Source of the DNA: an uncultured Oscillospiraceae bacterium
GTDB taxonomy: Bacteria; Bacillota; Clostridia; Oscillospirales; Oscillospiraceae
Assembly (NCBI GenBank): GCA_934591845.1
Contig: CAKTPO010000003.1
Coordinates: 1 to 64,000, forward strand
Direction of reading: 5' to 3'
DNA length: 64,000 nt
Shown here: in pieces, positions 16,631 to 23,779 of the stretch
Layout of the letters: each line of letters opens with the position of its first letter
Position numbering within the stretch: position 1 is the first letter of the stretch
The notes under the pieces: generated by a model
Told to the model about the DNA's origin: nothing
What the model saw: only the letters and a program-made list of their open reading frames with translations
The model's database searches: none
Program-made: the position numbers and the translations under genes

Positions 16631-17143
16631 ATGAAAGAAAACAGAAAACTGATGCGGGAGATTCTGAACGATGTCCGCCACGATATGACCGACGAGGAAG
16701 TGCTGAATCTTCTGGCGGACAGCAAGATTTCCGAGAACCCCGCCGGGGAAAAATACACCCTGGGCCAGCGGGCGGCAGATAGTATTGCCAGATTTGCCGG
16801 AAGCTGGGCCTTTATCTTCTCCTTTACCGGGGTGCTGGTATTGTGGATGGTGGTCAACGTGGTGCTGGCCTCCCATGCCTTTGACCCCTATCCCTTTATC
16901 CTGCTGAACCTGGTGCTCTCCTGTGTGGCAGCCATCCAGGCGCCGCTGATCATGATGAGCCAGAACCGTCAGGAAGAAAAGGACCGCCGTCGGGCGGAGA
17001 ACGACTACAAGGTAAACCTGAAAACCGAGATCATGATCGAAGACCTCTACGACAAGGTAAACCTGCTGCTGGCCAAACAGGCGGAGCAGGAAAAGAGCCG
17101 CAAAGAACCGGAGAAAACCGAACACGAGGCCAAGGCGCTGTAG
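16631..17143 (+). CDS. DUF1003 domain membrane protein
   Basis: 170 residues from the ATG at 16631 (AAAAAGG ends 10 bases upstream; an ATG at 16622 is too close to it). Two membrane segments (about residues 58-76 and 87-105) are separated by VLASHAFDPYPFILLNLVLS, the DUF1003 signature, followed by APLIMMSQNRQEEKDRRRAENDY and a charged coiled-coil tail. Function unknown; relatives are small cytoplasmic-membrane proteins. The stop codon lies inside the terminator stem. Confidence 0.9.
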   Translation: MKENRKLMREILNDVRHDMTDEEVLNLLADSKISENPAGEKYTLGQRAADSIARFAGSWAFIFSFTGVLVLWMVVNVVLASHAFDPYPFILLNLVLSCVAAIQAPLIMMSQNRQEEKDRRRAENDYKVNLKTEIMIEDLYDKVNLLLAKQAEQEKSRKEPEKTEHEAKAL

Positions 17144-17161
17144 GGGATACAGCGCCTTTTT
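17133..17161 (+). terminator. Terminator overlapping the DUF1003 stop codon
   Basis: Stem AGGCGCTGTA/TACAGCGCCT (17133-17142 with 17148-17157) with six Ts; the TAG stop at 17141-17143 is in the stem. Confidence 0.85.
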
Positions 17162-17367
17162 CATAGGGCACGGCCCATTTTATGAATATTGACTTTATAT
17201 GTCACGTTCTTGCCATTGGCAACAGGCGCTTCCCCGGTGGTACAGGGGGAGAACGGGTGGAAATATTCATGTTTATACCGGATGCACAATTTGGTGGGGG
17301 TAAAACTGACGGAAATGCCGAAAAATCAGGAAGCGCAAGATGTCTAAAGTATTCCGCAACATTCTTG
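17162..17367. other. Gene-free spacer
   Basis: Apart from a loose inverted pair ATGAATATT (17181-17189) and AATATTCAT (17262-17270), I see no structure or gene here before the phosphorylase promoter. Confidence 0.4.
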
Positions 17368-17395
17368 TTGAGTCCGGCGAAATAAATCGTATACT
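17368..17395 (+). promoter_or_regulatory. Promoter of the GH112 phosphorylase
   Basis: TTGAGT (17368-17373), 16-base spacer, TATACT (17390-17395), 65 bases before the ATG. No operator or cre-like site stands out. Confidence 0.65.
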
Positions 17396-17460
17396 AGGGG
17401 TAGGCGCAAATCTATCTTCACAAACCATCCCAAAGGACTTTTTACAGGAGGTTTTTCACG

Positions 17461-19626
17461 ATGTCTGATGCAAGAAAAGTAGGCCGGGTGACCATCCCCA
17501 CGGATCTGGACGTGGTACCCGAAACCCTGGAAATTATGAAGCGTTGGGGCGCAGATGCCATCCGGGACTGTGACGGCACCGATTTCCCCGCAGAGCTTCA
17601 GGGGCAGAATGCCAAAATCTACTCCACCTACTACACAACCCGGAAGGACAACGCCTGGGCCAAGGCCAACCCGGACGAGGTGCAGCAGTGCTATATTATG
17701 ACCGGTTTCTACACCGCCGCGGGCGAGGCTCTGGAAATCCCGCTGATGAAGGGCATTTCCCCGGAGCTGATGCAGGTCAACACCCGGGACGACATCAAGC
17801 GTTGGTGGGAAGTCATGGACCGGACCACAGGCACCCCCATTGCCCCGGAAACCTGGGACTATAACGGGGAAACCGGCTGCGTGGTCATCCACAAACCCCA
17901 GGCCTTCCACGAGTACACCGTGGCATTCCTGGCCTACCTCATCTGGGACCCGGTGCATATGTACAATGCCGTCACCAACAACTGGCAGAACTTTGAGCAT
18001 CAGATCACCTTTGACGTCCGCCAGCCCAAGACCCACAAGTTCACCATGGAGCGGCTGCGGAAGTTCATTGCGGATCATCCTTACGTCAACGTCATCCGCT
18101 ACACCACCTTCTTCCATCAGTTCACTTTGATGTTTGACGAACTGAAACGGGAAAAGTTCGTGGACTGGTATGGCTATTCCGCCTCTGTCTCTCCCTACAT
18201 CCTGGAACAGTTTGAACAGGAAGTGGGCTACAAGTTCCGGCCCGAGTTCATTGTGGATCAGGGCTATTACAACAACCAGTACCGGGTACCCTCCAAGGAA
18301 TTCAAGGACTTCCAGGCCTTCCAGCGTCGGGAAGTGGCGAAACTTGCCAAGGAAATGGTAGACATCACCCATGAGCTGGGCAAGGAAGCCATGATGTTCC
18401 TGGGCGACCACTGGATCGGCACGGAGCCTTTTATGGAGGAGTGGAAGACCATCGGCGTAGATGCGGTGGTGGGCTCCGTGGGCAACGGCTCCACCCTGCG
18501 GCTGATCTCCGACATCCCCGGCGTCAAGTACACCGAGGGCCGGTTCCTGCCCTACTTCTTCCCGGATACCTTCCACGAGGGCGGCGACCCTGTAAAGGAA
18601 GCCAAGGAAAACTGGGTCACTGCCCGGCGGGCCATTCTCCGCAAGCCCATTGACCGCATCGGCTACGGCGGCTACCTGAAACTGGCCCTCCAGTTTCCGG
18701 AGTTTATTGACTATGTAGCCTCTGTCTGTGACGAGTTCCGGGAGCTGTATGAGAACATCAAGGGTACCACCCCCTACTGCGTCAAGACCGTGGCCGTGCT
18801 GAACAGCTGGGGGAAAATGCGCTCCTGGGGCTGCCACATGGTTCACCATGCCCTGTATCAGAAGCAGAACTACTCCTACGCCGGCATCATCGAGGCCCTG
18901 TCCGGTGCGCCCTTTGATGTGAAGTTCATCTCCTTTGACGACATCCGGAAAGACCCCGCATTGCTTGACACCATTGACGTGGTCATCAACGTGGGTGACG
19001 GCGATACCGCCCACACCGGCGGCGCAGAGTGGGAAGACCCCACCGTTTCCGCGGCGGTGCGGAAGTTCGTCCACCGGGGCGGCGGCTTCATCGGTGTTGG
19101 CGAGCCCACCGGCCACCAGTACCAGGGCCACTATTTGCAGCTGGCCAGCATCCTGGGCGTGGAAAAGGAAACCGGCTTCACCCTGAACTACGACAAGTAC
19201 AACTGGGAGCAGCACCCGGATCACTTCATCCTGGAAGACGTTGCCGACCAGGTAGACTTTGGCGAGGGCAAAAAGAGCATCTACGCCCTGGACGGCACGG
19301 AAATTCTGGTTCAGAAAGACAAGGAAGTCCAGATGGCCGTCAACGCTTTCGGAAGCGGCCGCAGCGTTTACATTTCCGGTCTGCCCTACTCCTTTGAAAA
19401 CAGCCGGGTCCTCTACCGGGCCATCCTGTGGTCTGCCCACAGCGAGGAAGCCCTGCACAAGTGGTTCTCCTCCAACTACAACGTAGAAGTCCACGCTTTC
19501 GTTGCCAACGGCAAATACTGCGTTGTGAACAACACCTACGCCCCCCAGGATACCACCGTCTACACAGACCGCGACAGCTTCCAGCTCCACCTGGAAGCCA
19601 ACGAAATCCGCTGGTACAACCTGTAA
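17461..19626 (+). CDS. GH112 1,3-beta-galactosyl-N-acetylhexosamine phosphorylase
   Basis: 721 residues, normal for GH112. It starts MSDARKVGRVTIPTDLDV after AGGAGG and contains the family's GADAIRDCDGTDFP, AKIYSTYYTTRKDNAWAK, NYNVEVHAF and GVGEPTGHQYQGHYLQLA blocks. The enzyme reversibly phosphorolyses galacto-N-biose or lacto-N-biose to galactose 1-phosphate and GalNAc/GlcNAc, in the cytoplasm. Some GH112 members act on galactosyl-beta-1,4-rhamnose, which cannot be excluded. It stands alone: no ABC transporter, kinase or epimerase is beside it, unlike the bifidobacterial cluster. Confidence 0.92.
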   Translation: MSDARKVGRVTIPTDLDVVPETLEIMKRWGADAIRDCDGTDFPAELQGQNAKIYSTYYTTRKDNAWAKANPDEVQQCYIMTGFYTAAGEALEIPLMKGISPELMQVNTRDDIKRWWEVMDRTTGTPIAPETWDYNGETGCVVIHKPQAFHEYTVAFLAYLIWDPVHMYNAVTNNWQNFEHQITFDVRQPKTHKFTMERLRKFIADHPYVNVIRYTTFFHQFTLMFDELKREKFVDWYGYSASVSPYILEQFEQEVGYKFRPEFIVDQGYYNNQYRVPSKEFKDFQAFQRREVAKLAKEMVDITHELGKEAMMFLGDHWIGTEPFMEEWKTIGVDAVVGSVGNGSTLRLISDIPGVKYTEGRFLPYFFPDTFHEGGDPVKEAKENWVTARRAILRKPIDRIGYGGYLKLALQFPEFIDYVASVCDEFRELYENIKGTTPYCVKTVAVLNSWGKMRSWGCHMVHHALYQKQNYSYAGIIEALSGAPFDVKFISFDDIRKDPALLDTIDVVINVGDGDTAHTGGAEWEDPTVSAAVRKFVHRGGGFIGVGEPTGHQYQGHYLQLASILGVEKETGFTLNYDKYNWEQHPDHFILEDVADQVDFGEGKKSIYALDGTEILVQKDKEVQMAVNAFGSGRSVYISGLPYSFENSRVLYRAILWSAHSEEALHKWFSSNYNVEVHAFVANGKYCVVNNTYAPQDTTVYTDRDSFQLHLEANEIRWYNL

Positions 19627-19631
19627 AAAAA

Positions 19632-19670
19632 CGCCCCCGACAGCCAAAACGAGCTGCCGGGGGCGGTTTT
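19632..19670 (+). terminator. Terminator of the GH112 gene
   Basis: Stem CGCCCCCGACAGC with GCTGCCGGGGGCG around AAAACGA-type loop, then GTTTTG; 5 bases after the stop codon. Confidence 0.85.
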
Positions 19671-19703
19671 GTTTACCAAAATCTGCCGGGAGAGGGCAAT
19701 GGG

Positions 19704-20305
19704 AATTGACAATTGACAATGAACAATTGACAATTATTGGAGCGACCAACGTTGTTCATCTGTATCCGTCTGTTAAAGTATGTAGGGAACGGCCTATGTG
19801 CCGTTCCGCTGCGTGGCAAATATAACCTGTGCAAATAAACTTGAACCACCCACCGATTATGTCATTCCGAGACCGCAGTGAGTCGAGGAATCTTCCCAAG
19901 TGGCAAGTTTTATCTTGTGTTGGTTCATTCTGCCACGTGGTGGATTCCTCCACTCCGCTTGCGCTACGGTCGGAATGACAATGGGGGGATGTTTCTACGG
20001 ATTCGCCCATTGTTTTTGCAATATTTCAGGTTGCCCCGCTTCCCTCATCAGTCAGGGCTGCGCCCTGCCAGCTTCCCCGGTGGGGAAGCTTTTGTTCCGT
20101 GTTTTCGGGTTCTGGTATTTTCGGAAACAGTTCCGTCCTCTCAGGTGTGACAATAAAAACGCTCTTGAATCGTACTGAGTAGTGCGATTCAAGAGCGTTT
20201 TTTTTGTTTTAATTCGTCCCGCAGGGACTCAACAATTGTCAATTGTCAATTGTTCATTGTCAATTCAATCCCAACTGTCAACTGTCCACTGTCAACTGTC
20301 CACTC
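19704..20305. repeat. Composite repeat island 1
   Basis: Order: forward heptamers (19704-19735); a GCGACCAACGTTGTTCAT unit (19742-19759) leading to GTTAAAGTATGTAGG; the 22-bp palindrome GGAACGGC-N6-GCCGTTCC (19786-19807); a ~120-bp module bounded by TGTCATTCCGA and its inverse (19860-19980); the module CATCAGTCAGGGCTGCGCCC with AGCTTCCCCGG (20045-20090); a strong terminator (20159-20205); reverse heptamers (20232-20305). The reverse array begins right at the stop codon of the leftward ImmA gene. No convincing gene lies inside. Confidence 0.85.
20159..20205 (+). terminator. Strong hairpin terminator inside island 1
   Basis: Perfect 14-bp stem (20159-20172 with 20185-20198) followed by eight Ts. 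It is positioned to stop transcription running through the island toward the phage immunity genes. Confidence 0.85.
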
Positions 20306-20735
20306 AAAAATACAGTTCCGATGCCAGATTCCCGTGGACGTACCAGCACACGGCTTTGCGCATGAAGTCTTCCGTGACACCGAAATAGTCGGCCAGATCC
20401 CAGAGTTCGGTGTGGCCCTGGGCGATGGCATCGTCCAGGCAGTCTACGGGGATGAGGGTTTCGATGGCCCATTTGTCGGCGTGGTTTTCGTGGCGTTGGC
20501 GGCAGTCGATGGCGGCGTAGAGGTTGTAGAAGCTGCCTGTCAGGCAGTGGCCCAACTCGTGGCTCAGGTGCATGCGCTCCTGGATGCCGCCGTCCAGCAC
20601 CCGGTCATCCACGCCGATGTAGCATTTCCCGTCGGGCTCCATCAGGGACATGGAGCCGATTTCCTTCATAGGGTACCGGAGGACGGCAATATTCTGCCTG
20701 GAAGCCAGGGCATACAGTTCCGGTACCTGGGTCAT
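20304..20735 (-). CDS. ImmA/IrrE-type metallopeptidase (phage immunity)
   Basis: 143 residues. The zinc site HELGH is at residues 59-63 (SHELGHCLTGSFYN), and downstream ENHADKWAIETLIP is the usual third-ligand region of ImmA/IrrE (DUF955) proteins. In ICEBs1-like elements ImmA cleaves the ImmR repressor to induce the element. Here it lies 2 bases after an XRE repressor gene, so the pair is probably the lysis/lysogeny switch of the adjacent phage block. Confidence 0.9.
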   Translation of the reverse strand: MTQVPELYALASRQNIAVLRYPMKEIGSMSLMEPDGKCYIGVDDRVLDGGIQERMHLSHELGHCLTGSFYNLYAAIDCRQRHENHADKWAIETLIPVDCLDDAIAQGHTELWDLADYFGVTEDFMRKAVCWYVHGNLASELYF

Positions 20736-20737
20736 GG

Positions 20738-21112
20738 CTACTCCTTTTTGTTCCGCTCTTTTTTATTTTTTTTGGCTTCCCGCTGGCGGACATAGGCGGC
20801 GAAGTCCAGAACTTCGTGGTACATTTCGTCGGTGATTTCGGCGCTGCCTCCAAAGAGGGCAAATTTTATATCCTGACTGGTGACCAGGTGGTGCACCGCT
20901 TCCGGGTCTTCATCCTCCTGGGTGCCCAATAGCTCTGATACGGAGATGCCGAAATAGCGGCAGAGCTTGTCAATGACGTTGCCGGAGGGTTTGGTACTGG
21001 GCTCTTTTTTCCATTTTGTAACGGTGGATTTGCTGAGGCCGGCATCAATGGCGGCCTTGGAGGTGCTGATGCCCCGCTGTTTGCAGAGCTGGACAAATCG
21101 TTCGTAGAACAT
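20738..21112 (-). CDS. XRE-family repressor (ImmR-like)
   Basis: 124 residues. N-terminal helix-turn-helix (FVQLCKQRGISTSKAAIDAG, then LSKSTVTKWKK) and a C-terminal extension ending in a Lys-rich tail (REAKKNKKERNKKE). Co-oriented with and nearly touching the ImmA gene; divergent from the phage structural operon. Likely represses the consensus promoter at 21243-21271. A MITE-like insertion (21131-21200) sits 18 bases upstream of its start. Confidence 0.9.
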   Translation of the reverse strand: MFYERFVQLCKQRGISTSKAAIDAGLSKSTVTKWKKEPSTKPSGNVIDKLCRYFGISVSELLGTQEDEDPEAVHHLVTSQDIKFALFGGSAEITDEMYHEVLDFAAYVRQREAKKNKKERNKKE

Positions 21113-21130
21113 ACTAAGGACACCCTTTCC

Positions 21131-21200
21131 TAGGTGAAACTCTGAATAAATCGTCTGCGGCTGAGCGGTGGATCTTTTGCCGATTTCATCAGAGCTTCCC
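21131..21200. mobile_element. MITE-like element, short deletion derivative
   Basis: Its left half (GAAACTCTGAATAAATCGTC followed by TGCGGCTG and a CGG-GGAT-TTTTGC tail) matches the right end of the 16033-16259 element in reverse orientation, and its last 19 bases (CCGATTTCATCAGAGCTTCC) match that element's left terminus. So it is the same element with the centre deleted. It lies between the repressor start and the phage promoter. Confidence 0.75.
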
Positions 21201-21502
21201 GGTCTTCCTCGGAAATGATTGAAAAAAGTAAACTACCTCCACTTGACAAGTTCAAACAAATGTACTATAATGCAGATAGTTGAAATAAAAGAACACTTCC
21301 GGACGTATATGGCAGCGAATCAGAGGCGTGGTTGCGTATCAGCTACATAAACGTAGGTATATACTACCATATTTGTTTTCGTTTTTCAACTATTGACTGC
21401 TCAAATTTTGCAAATACGTCGAATAAATTTTGCAAAATGAGTATAGCGAAAGTTGTGTCCAATAAATCGGACTAATGAAGGAGGCGGGAAAAAATTGGTG
21501 CA
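21201..21502. other. Phage control region
   Basis: AT-rich and gene-free. Besides the promoter it holds an inverted pair ATAGTTGAAA (21277-21286) and TTTCAACTAT (21385-21394) about 100 bases apart, a near-palindrome GTAGGTATATACTAC (about 21354-21368), and two direct copies of AAATTTTGCAAA (about 21414 and 21433). These are candidate operator sites for the XRE repressor. Confidence 0.5.
21243..21271 (+). promoter_or_regulatory. Perfect consensus promoter of the phage structural operon
   Basis: TTGACA (21243-21248), 17-base spacer, TATAAT (21266-21271). Both hexamers match consensus exactly, so it would be constitutive unless repressed. It faces the terminase operon and is divergent from the repressor. 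Confidence 0.85.
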
Positions 21503-21751
21503 ATGGAAAAGAAACCCGGGAAAATACGGGGAAAAACCCAGGCAGCCCAGGCTTATGGGGTGGAAAAAATGACGGAGCCCTGGGTATTGGAGCAGCTGCG
21601 GCAGGACCGGTGGGATAAAATTCTTGCCAGCCGTCCCCGGTGCTGCCTGTGCCTGGAGCCGATTTTGCAGGATGAAGCCCTGGTTCTGGCAGGAAAGCAC
21701 TATTGTGACCGGTGTCTGGACCGGCACAGACAGGAGGTGGAGCCGGAGTGA
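21503..21751 (+). CDS. Small zinc-ribbon phage protein
   Basis: 82 residues. A basic N-terminus (MEKKPGKIRGKTQAAQAYG) is followed by two CxxC pairs, CCLC at about 48-51 and CDRC at about 68-71, likely binding one zinc. First gene of the rightward operon, directly before the terminase small subunit. The nearest strong ribosome site (AAGGAGG at 21478) is 18 bases from the ATG, so the start is uncertain. Role unknown; a DNA-binding packaging accessory is possible. Confidence 0.6.
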   Translation: MEKKPGKIRGKTQAAQAYGVEKMTEPWVLEQLRQDRWDKILASRPRCCLCLEPILQDEALVLAGKHYCDRCLDRHRQEVEPE

Positions 21752-22284
21752 TGCCGGACTGGGAAGGGATCCGGGAGGACTACGCCCGGGGGGAAACGTT
21801 CACGGCTTTGGAGCGAAAATACGCCGTGGCCCGGTCCACCCTCCGGGGCCGGGCCCATCGGGAGGGCTGGCAGCGGCGGAATGAACCCCAGGAGAAAGTT
21901 CAATGCAATGAACTTTCTCAGGCCCGGATGGACCGGGTGGCGGCGCTGGCGGATGCCCTGCTTGGCTGCCTGGAACGGGCGGTGGAGGAGCTGGACACGG
22001 TGACGGAATCCGTCAGGGAAAAGGCCAAAAAGGAGGATGGGGGAGAGGTGACCACGGATTTTCAGCGGCTGCTGCCCCAGGAAAAGGGCATCATCGACCG
22101 GGGCGGGCTCAAGCAGCTGACGGGGGTCTTAAAGGATTTGAAAGAGGTGCTGGTGCTGCGTTCCGAGGGGGACACCCGGGAGCAGGAGGCCCGGATCGCC
22201 AAGCTTCAGCGGGACTTGAGCCCGGAGACGGAAAAGTCCTTTACCGTATTGCTGGAAGGAGCGTGTCAGGACTATGCCCAGTAA
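21751..22284 (+). CDS. Phage terminase small subunit
   Basis: 177 residues from an ATG overlapping the previous stop (TGATG). The N-terminus, WEGIREDYARGETFTALERK followed by YAVARSTLRGRAHREGW, is a helix-turn-helix of the type used by small terminases to recognise pac or cos DNA; a long helical C-terminus follows. Position immediately before the large subunit supports the call. Overlaps it by 11 bases. Confidence 0.75.
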   Translation: MPDWEGIREDYARGETFTALERKYAVARSTLRGRAHREGWQRRNEPQEKVQCNELSQARMDRVAALADALLGCLERAVEELDTVTESVREKAKKEDGGEVTTDFQRLLPQEKGIIDRGGLKQLTGVLKDLKEVLVLRSEGDTREQEARIAKLQRDLSPETEKSFTVLLEGACQDYAQ

Positions 22285-23779
22285 GACCCTGACCATGCCC
22301 CGGCCCAATGAAAAACAGGTGCTGGCCCTGGGGGAACGGCACCGGTATGTGGGCTACGGCGGGGCCCGGGGCGGGGGCAAAAGCTGGTTTGTCCGGTGGA
22401 AAGCGGTGCTGCTGAGCCTGCACTACCCCGGCATCAAGATCCTCATCACCCGGCGGACCTACAAAGAGCTCTTTAACAACCACATTGCCCCCTTGCAGCA
22501 GATGCTTAGCGGCATAGCAGAATACAAGTCTACGGACAAGCTTTTTAAGTTCCCCAACGGCAGCACCATTTCCTTTGGCTACTGCGCCGACGAGGGAGAT
22601 TTGGGCCAGTACCAGGGGGCGGAGTATGACGTGTGGTTTGCCGACGAGGCGGGGCAGTTTCAGGAGGGGTGGCTGACCCAGATCGATGCATGTGTCCGAG
22701 GGGTCAACGGCTTCCCCAAACGGACCTACTATACCTTAAACCCCGGGGGCCCCGCCCACGGCTATTTCAAGCGGCTCTTTATTGACCGGAATTTTACCCC
22801 GGAGGAACACCCGGAGGACTATGCCTTTATCCAGGCCCTGTGTACCGACAACAAGGCCCTGATGGCCTCTCAGCCGGAATACCTGCGGGCCCTGGAAAAG
22901 CTGCCTCCCAAGCTGCGGCAGGCCTGGCTCTATGGCCGGTGGGACGTATACGAGGGTCAGTTTTTTGAAGAATTCCGGGATGACCCCCGGCACTATCAGG
23001 ACAGGCGCTTTACCCATGTGATCGAGCCCTTTGAGATCCCCAGGGACTGGCCCATTTACAGAAGCTTCGACTGGGGCTATCACCGGCCCTTTTCCTGCGG
23101 CTGGTGGGCGGTGGACCGGGACGGGGTGGCCTACCGCATTCTGGAATTCTACGGCTGCCGGGGAGAGCCCAACGAGGGGGTGCGGTGGCCCCCGGATCAG
23201 GTCTTTGAAAAAATCCGCTCCATTGAGCGGGAGCATCGGTTTCTGGCAGGGAAACGGATCATTGGCATTGCCGACCCTGCCATCTGGGATGCCTCCACCG
23301 GCGAGAGCATTGCGGATACCGCCGCCAAGCACCAGGTTTTCTTCTCCCCCGGGGACAACAAGCGGATCCCCGGCTGGATGCAGCTGCACTACCGGCTGTG
23401 GTTTGACGGCCAGGGCATGGCAAAGCTTTATGTGTTCAAAAACTGCAAGCATTTTATAAGGACACTGCCCTTATTACAGTATGACAGCGTGAATTCCGAG
23501 GATTTGGATACGGAGGGGGAAGACCACGCGGCGGACGAGGCCCGGTATTTCTGCATGGCCCGACCCATCCCCGCAAGAGCGGCCCCGGAGGTACGGGAAA
23601 AAACCGGGGCGGAACTGTTTTTGGACATTGAGGAACAATGGACGGCCTACGTCAGGCCGGGAATGGAGATTCTACATGGAAAAGAAGAATGTGATCGGCC
23701 CGGAGGAGCTGCGGAAAGCCCGACAGACCCTGAACCGGTATCGCCAGGGCAAGGCCAATCTGGAACGGCGGGTCATTGA
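22274..23779 (+). CDS. Phage terminase large subunit
   Basis: 501 residues. Packaging ATPase: Walker A GYGGARGGGKSW (residues about 28-38), an ILITRRTYKEL strand, Walker B YDVWFADEAGQF. RNase H-like nuclease: YRSFDWGY and GIADPAIWD supply metal-binding Asp residues, with DHAADEARYFCM near the end. It cuts and pumps DNA into proheads. The last 104 bases overlap the portal gene in another frame, so its C-terminal 34 residues may be non-essential. Confidence 0.9.
   Translation: MPSKTLTMPRPNEKQVLALGERHRYVGYGGARGGGKSWFVRWKAVLLSLHYPGIKILITRRTYKELFNNHIAPLQQMLSGIAEYKSTDKLFKFPNGSTISFGYCADEGDLGQYQGAEYDVWFADEAGQFQEGWLTQIDACVRGVNGFPKRTYYTLNPGGPAHGYFKRLFIDRNFTPEEHPEDYAFIQALCTDNKALMASQPEYLRALEKLPPKLRQAWLYGRWDVYEGQFFEEFRDDPRHYQDRRFTHVIEPFEIPRDWPIYRSFDWGYHRPFSCGWWAVDRDGVAYRILEFYGCRGEPNEGVRWPPDQVFEKIRSIEREHRFLAGKRIIGIADPAIWDASTGESIADTAAKHQVFFSPGDNKRIPGWMQLHYRLWFDGQGMAKLYVFKNCKHFIRTLPLLQYDSVNSEDLDTEGEDHAADEARYFCMARPIPARAAPEVREKTGAELFLDIEEQWTAYVRPGMEILHGKEECDRPGGAAESPTDPEPVSPGQGQSGTAGH

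Noticed and set aside
17344..19749. 801-codon open frame on the minus strand opposite the GH112 phosphorylase
   Set aside because: Another antisense shadow arising from codon bias; the plus-strand protein is a full, conserved GH112 enzyme.
20304..20735. Toxin-antitoxin pair with the XRE gene
   Set aside because: HELGH and the DUF955-type layout next to an XRE repressor and terminase operon fit phage ImmA/ImmR control better than a toxin.
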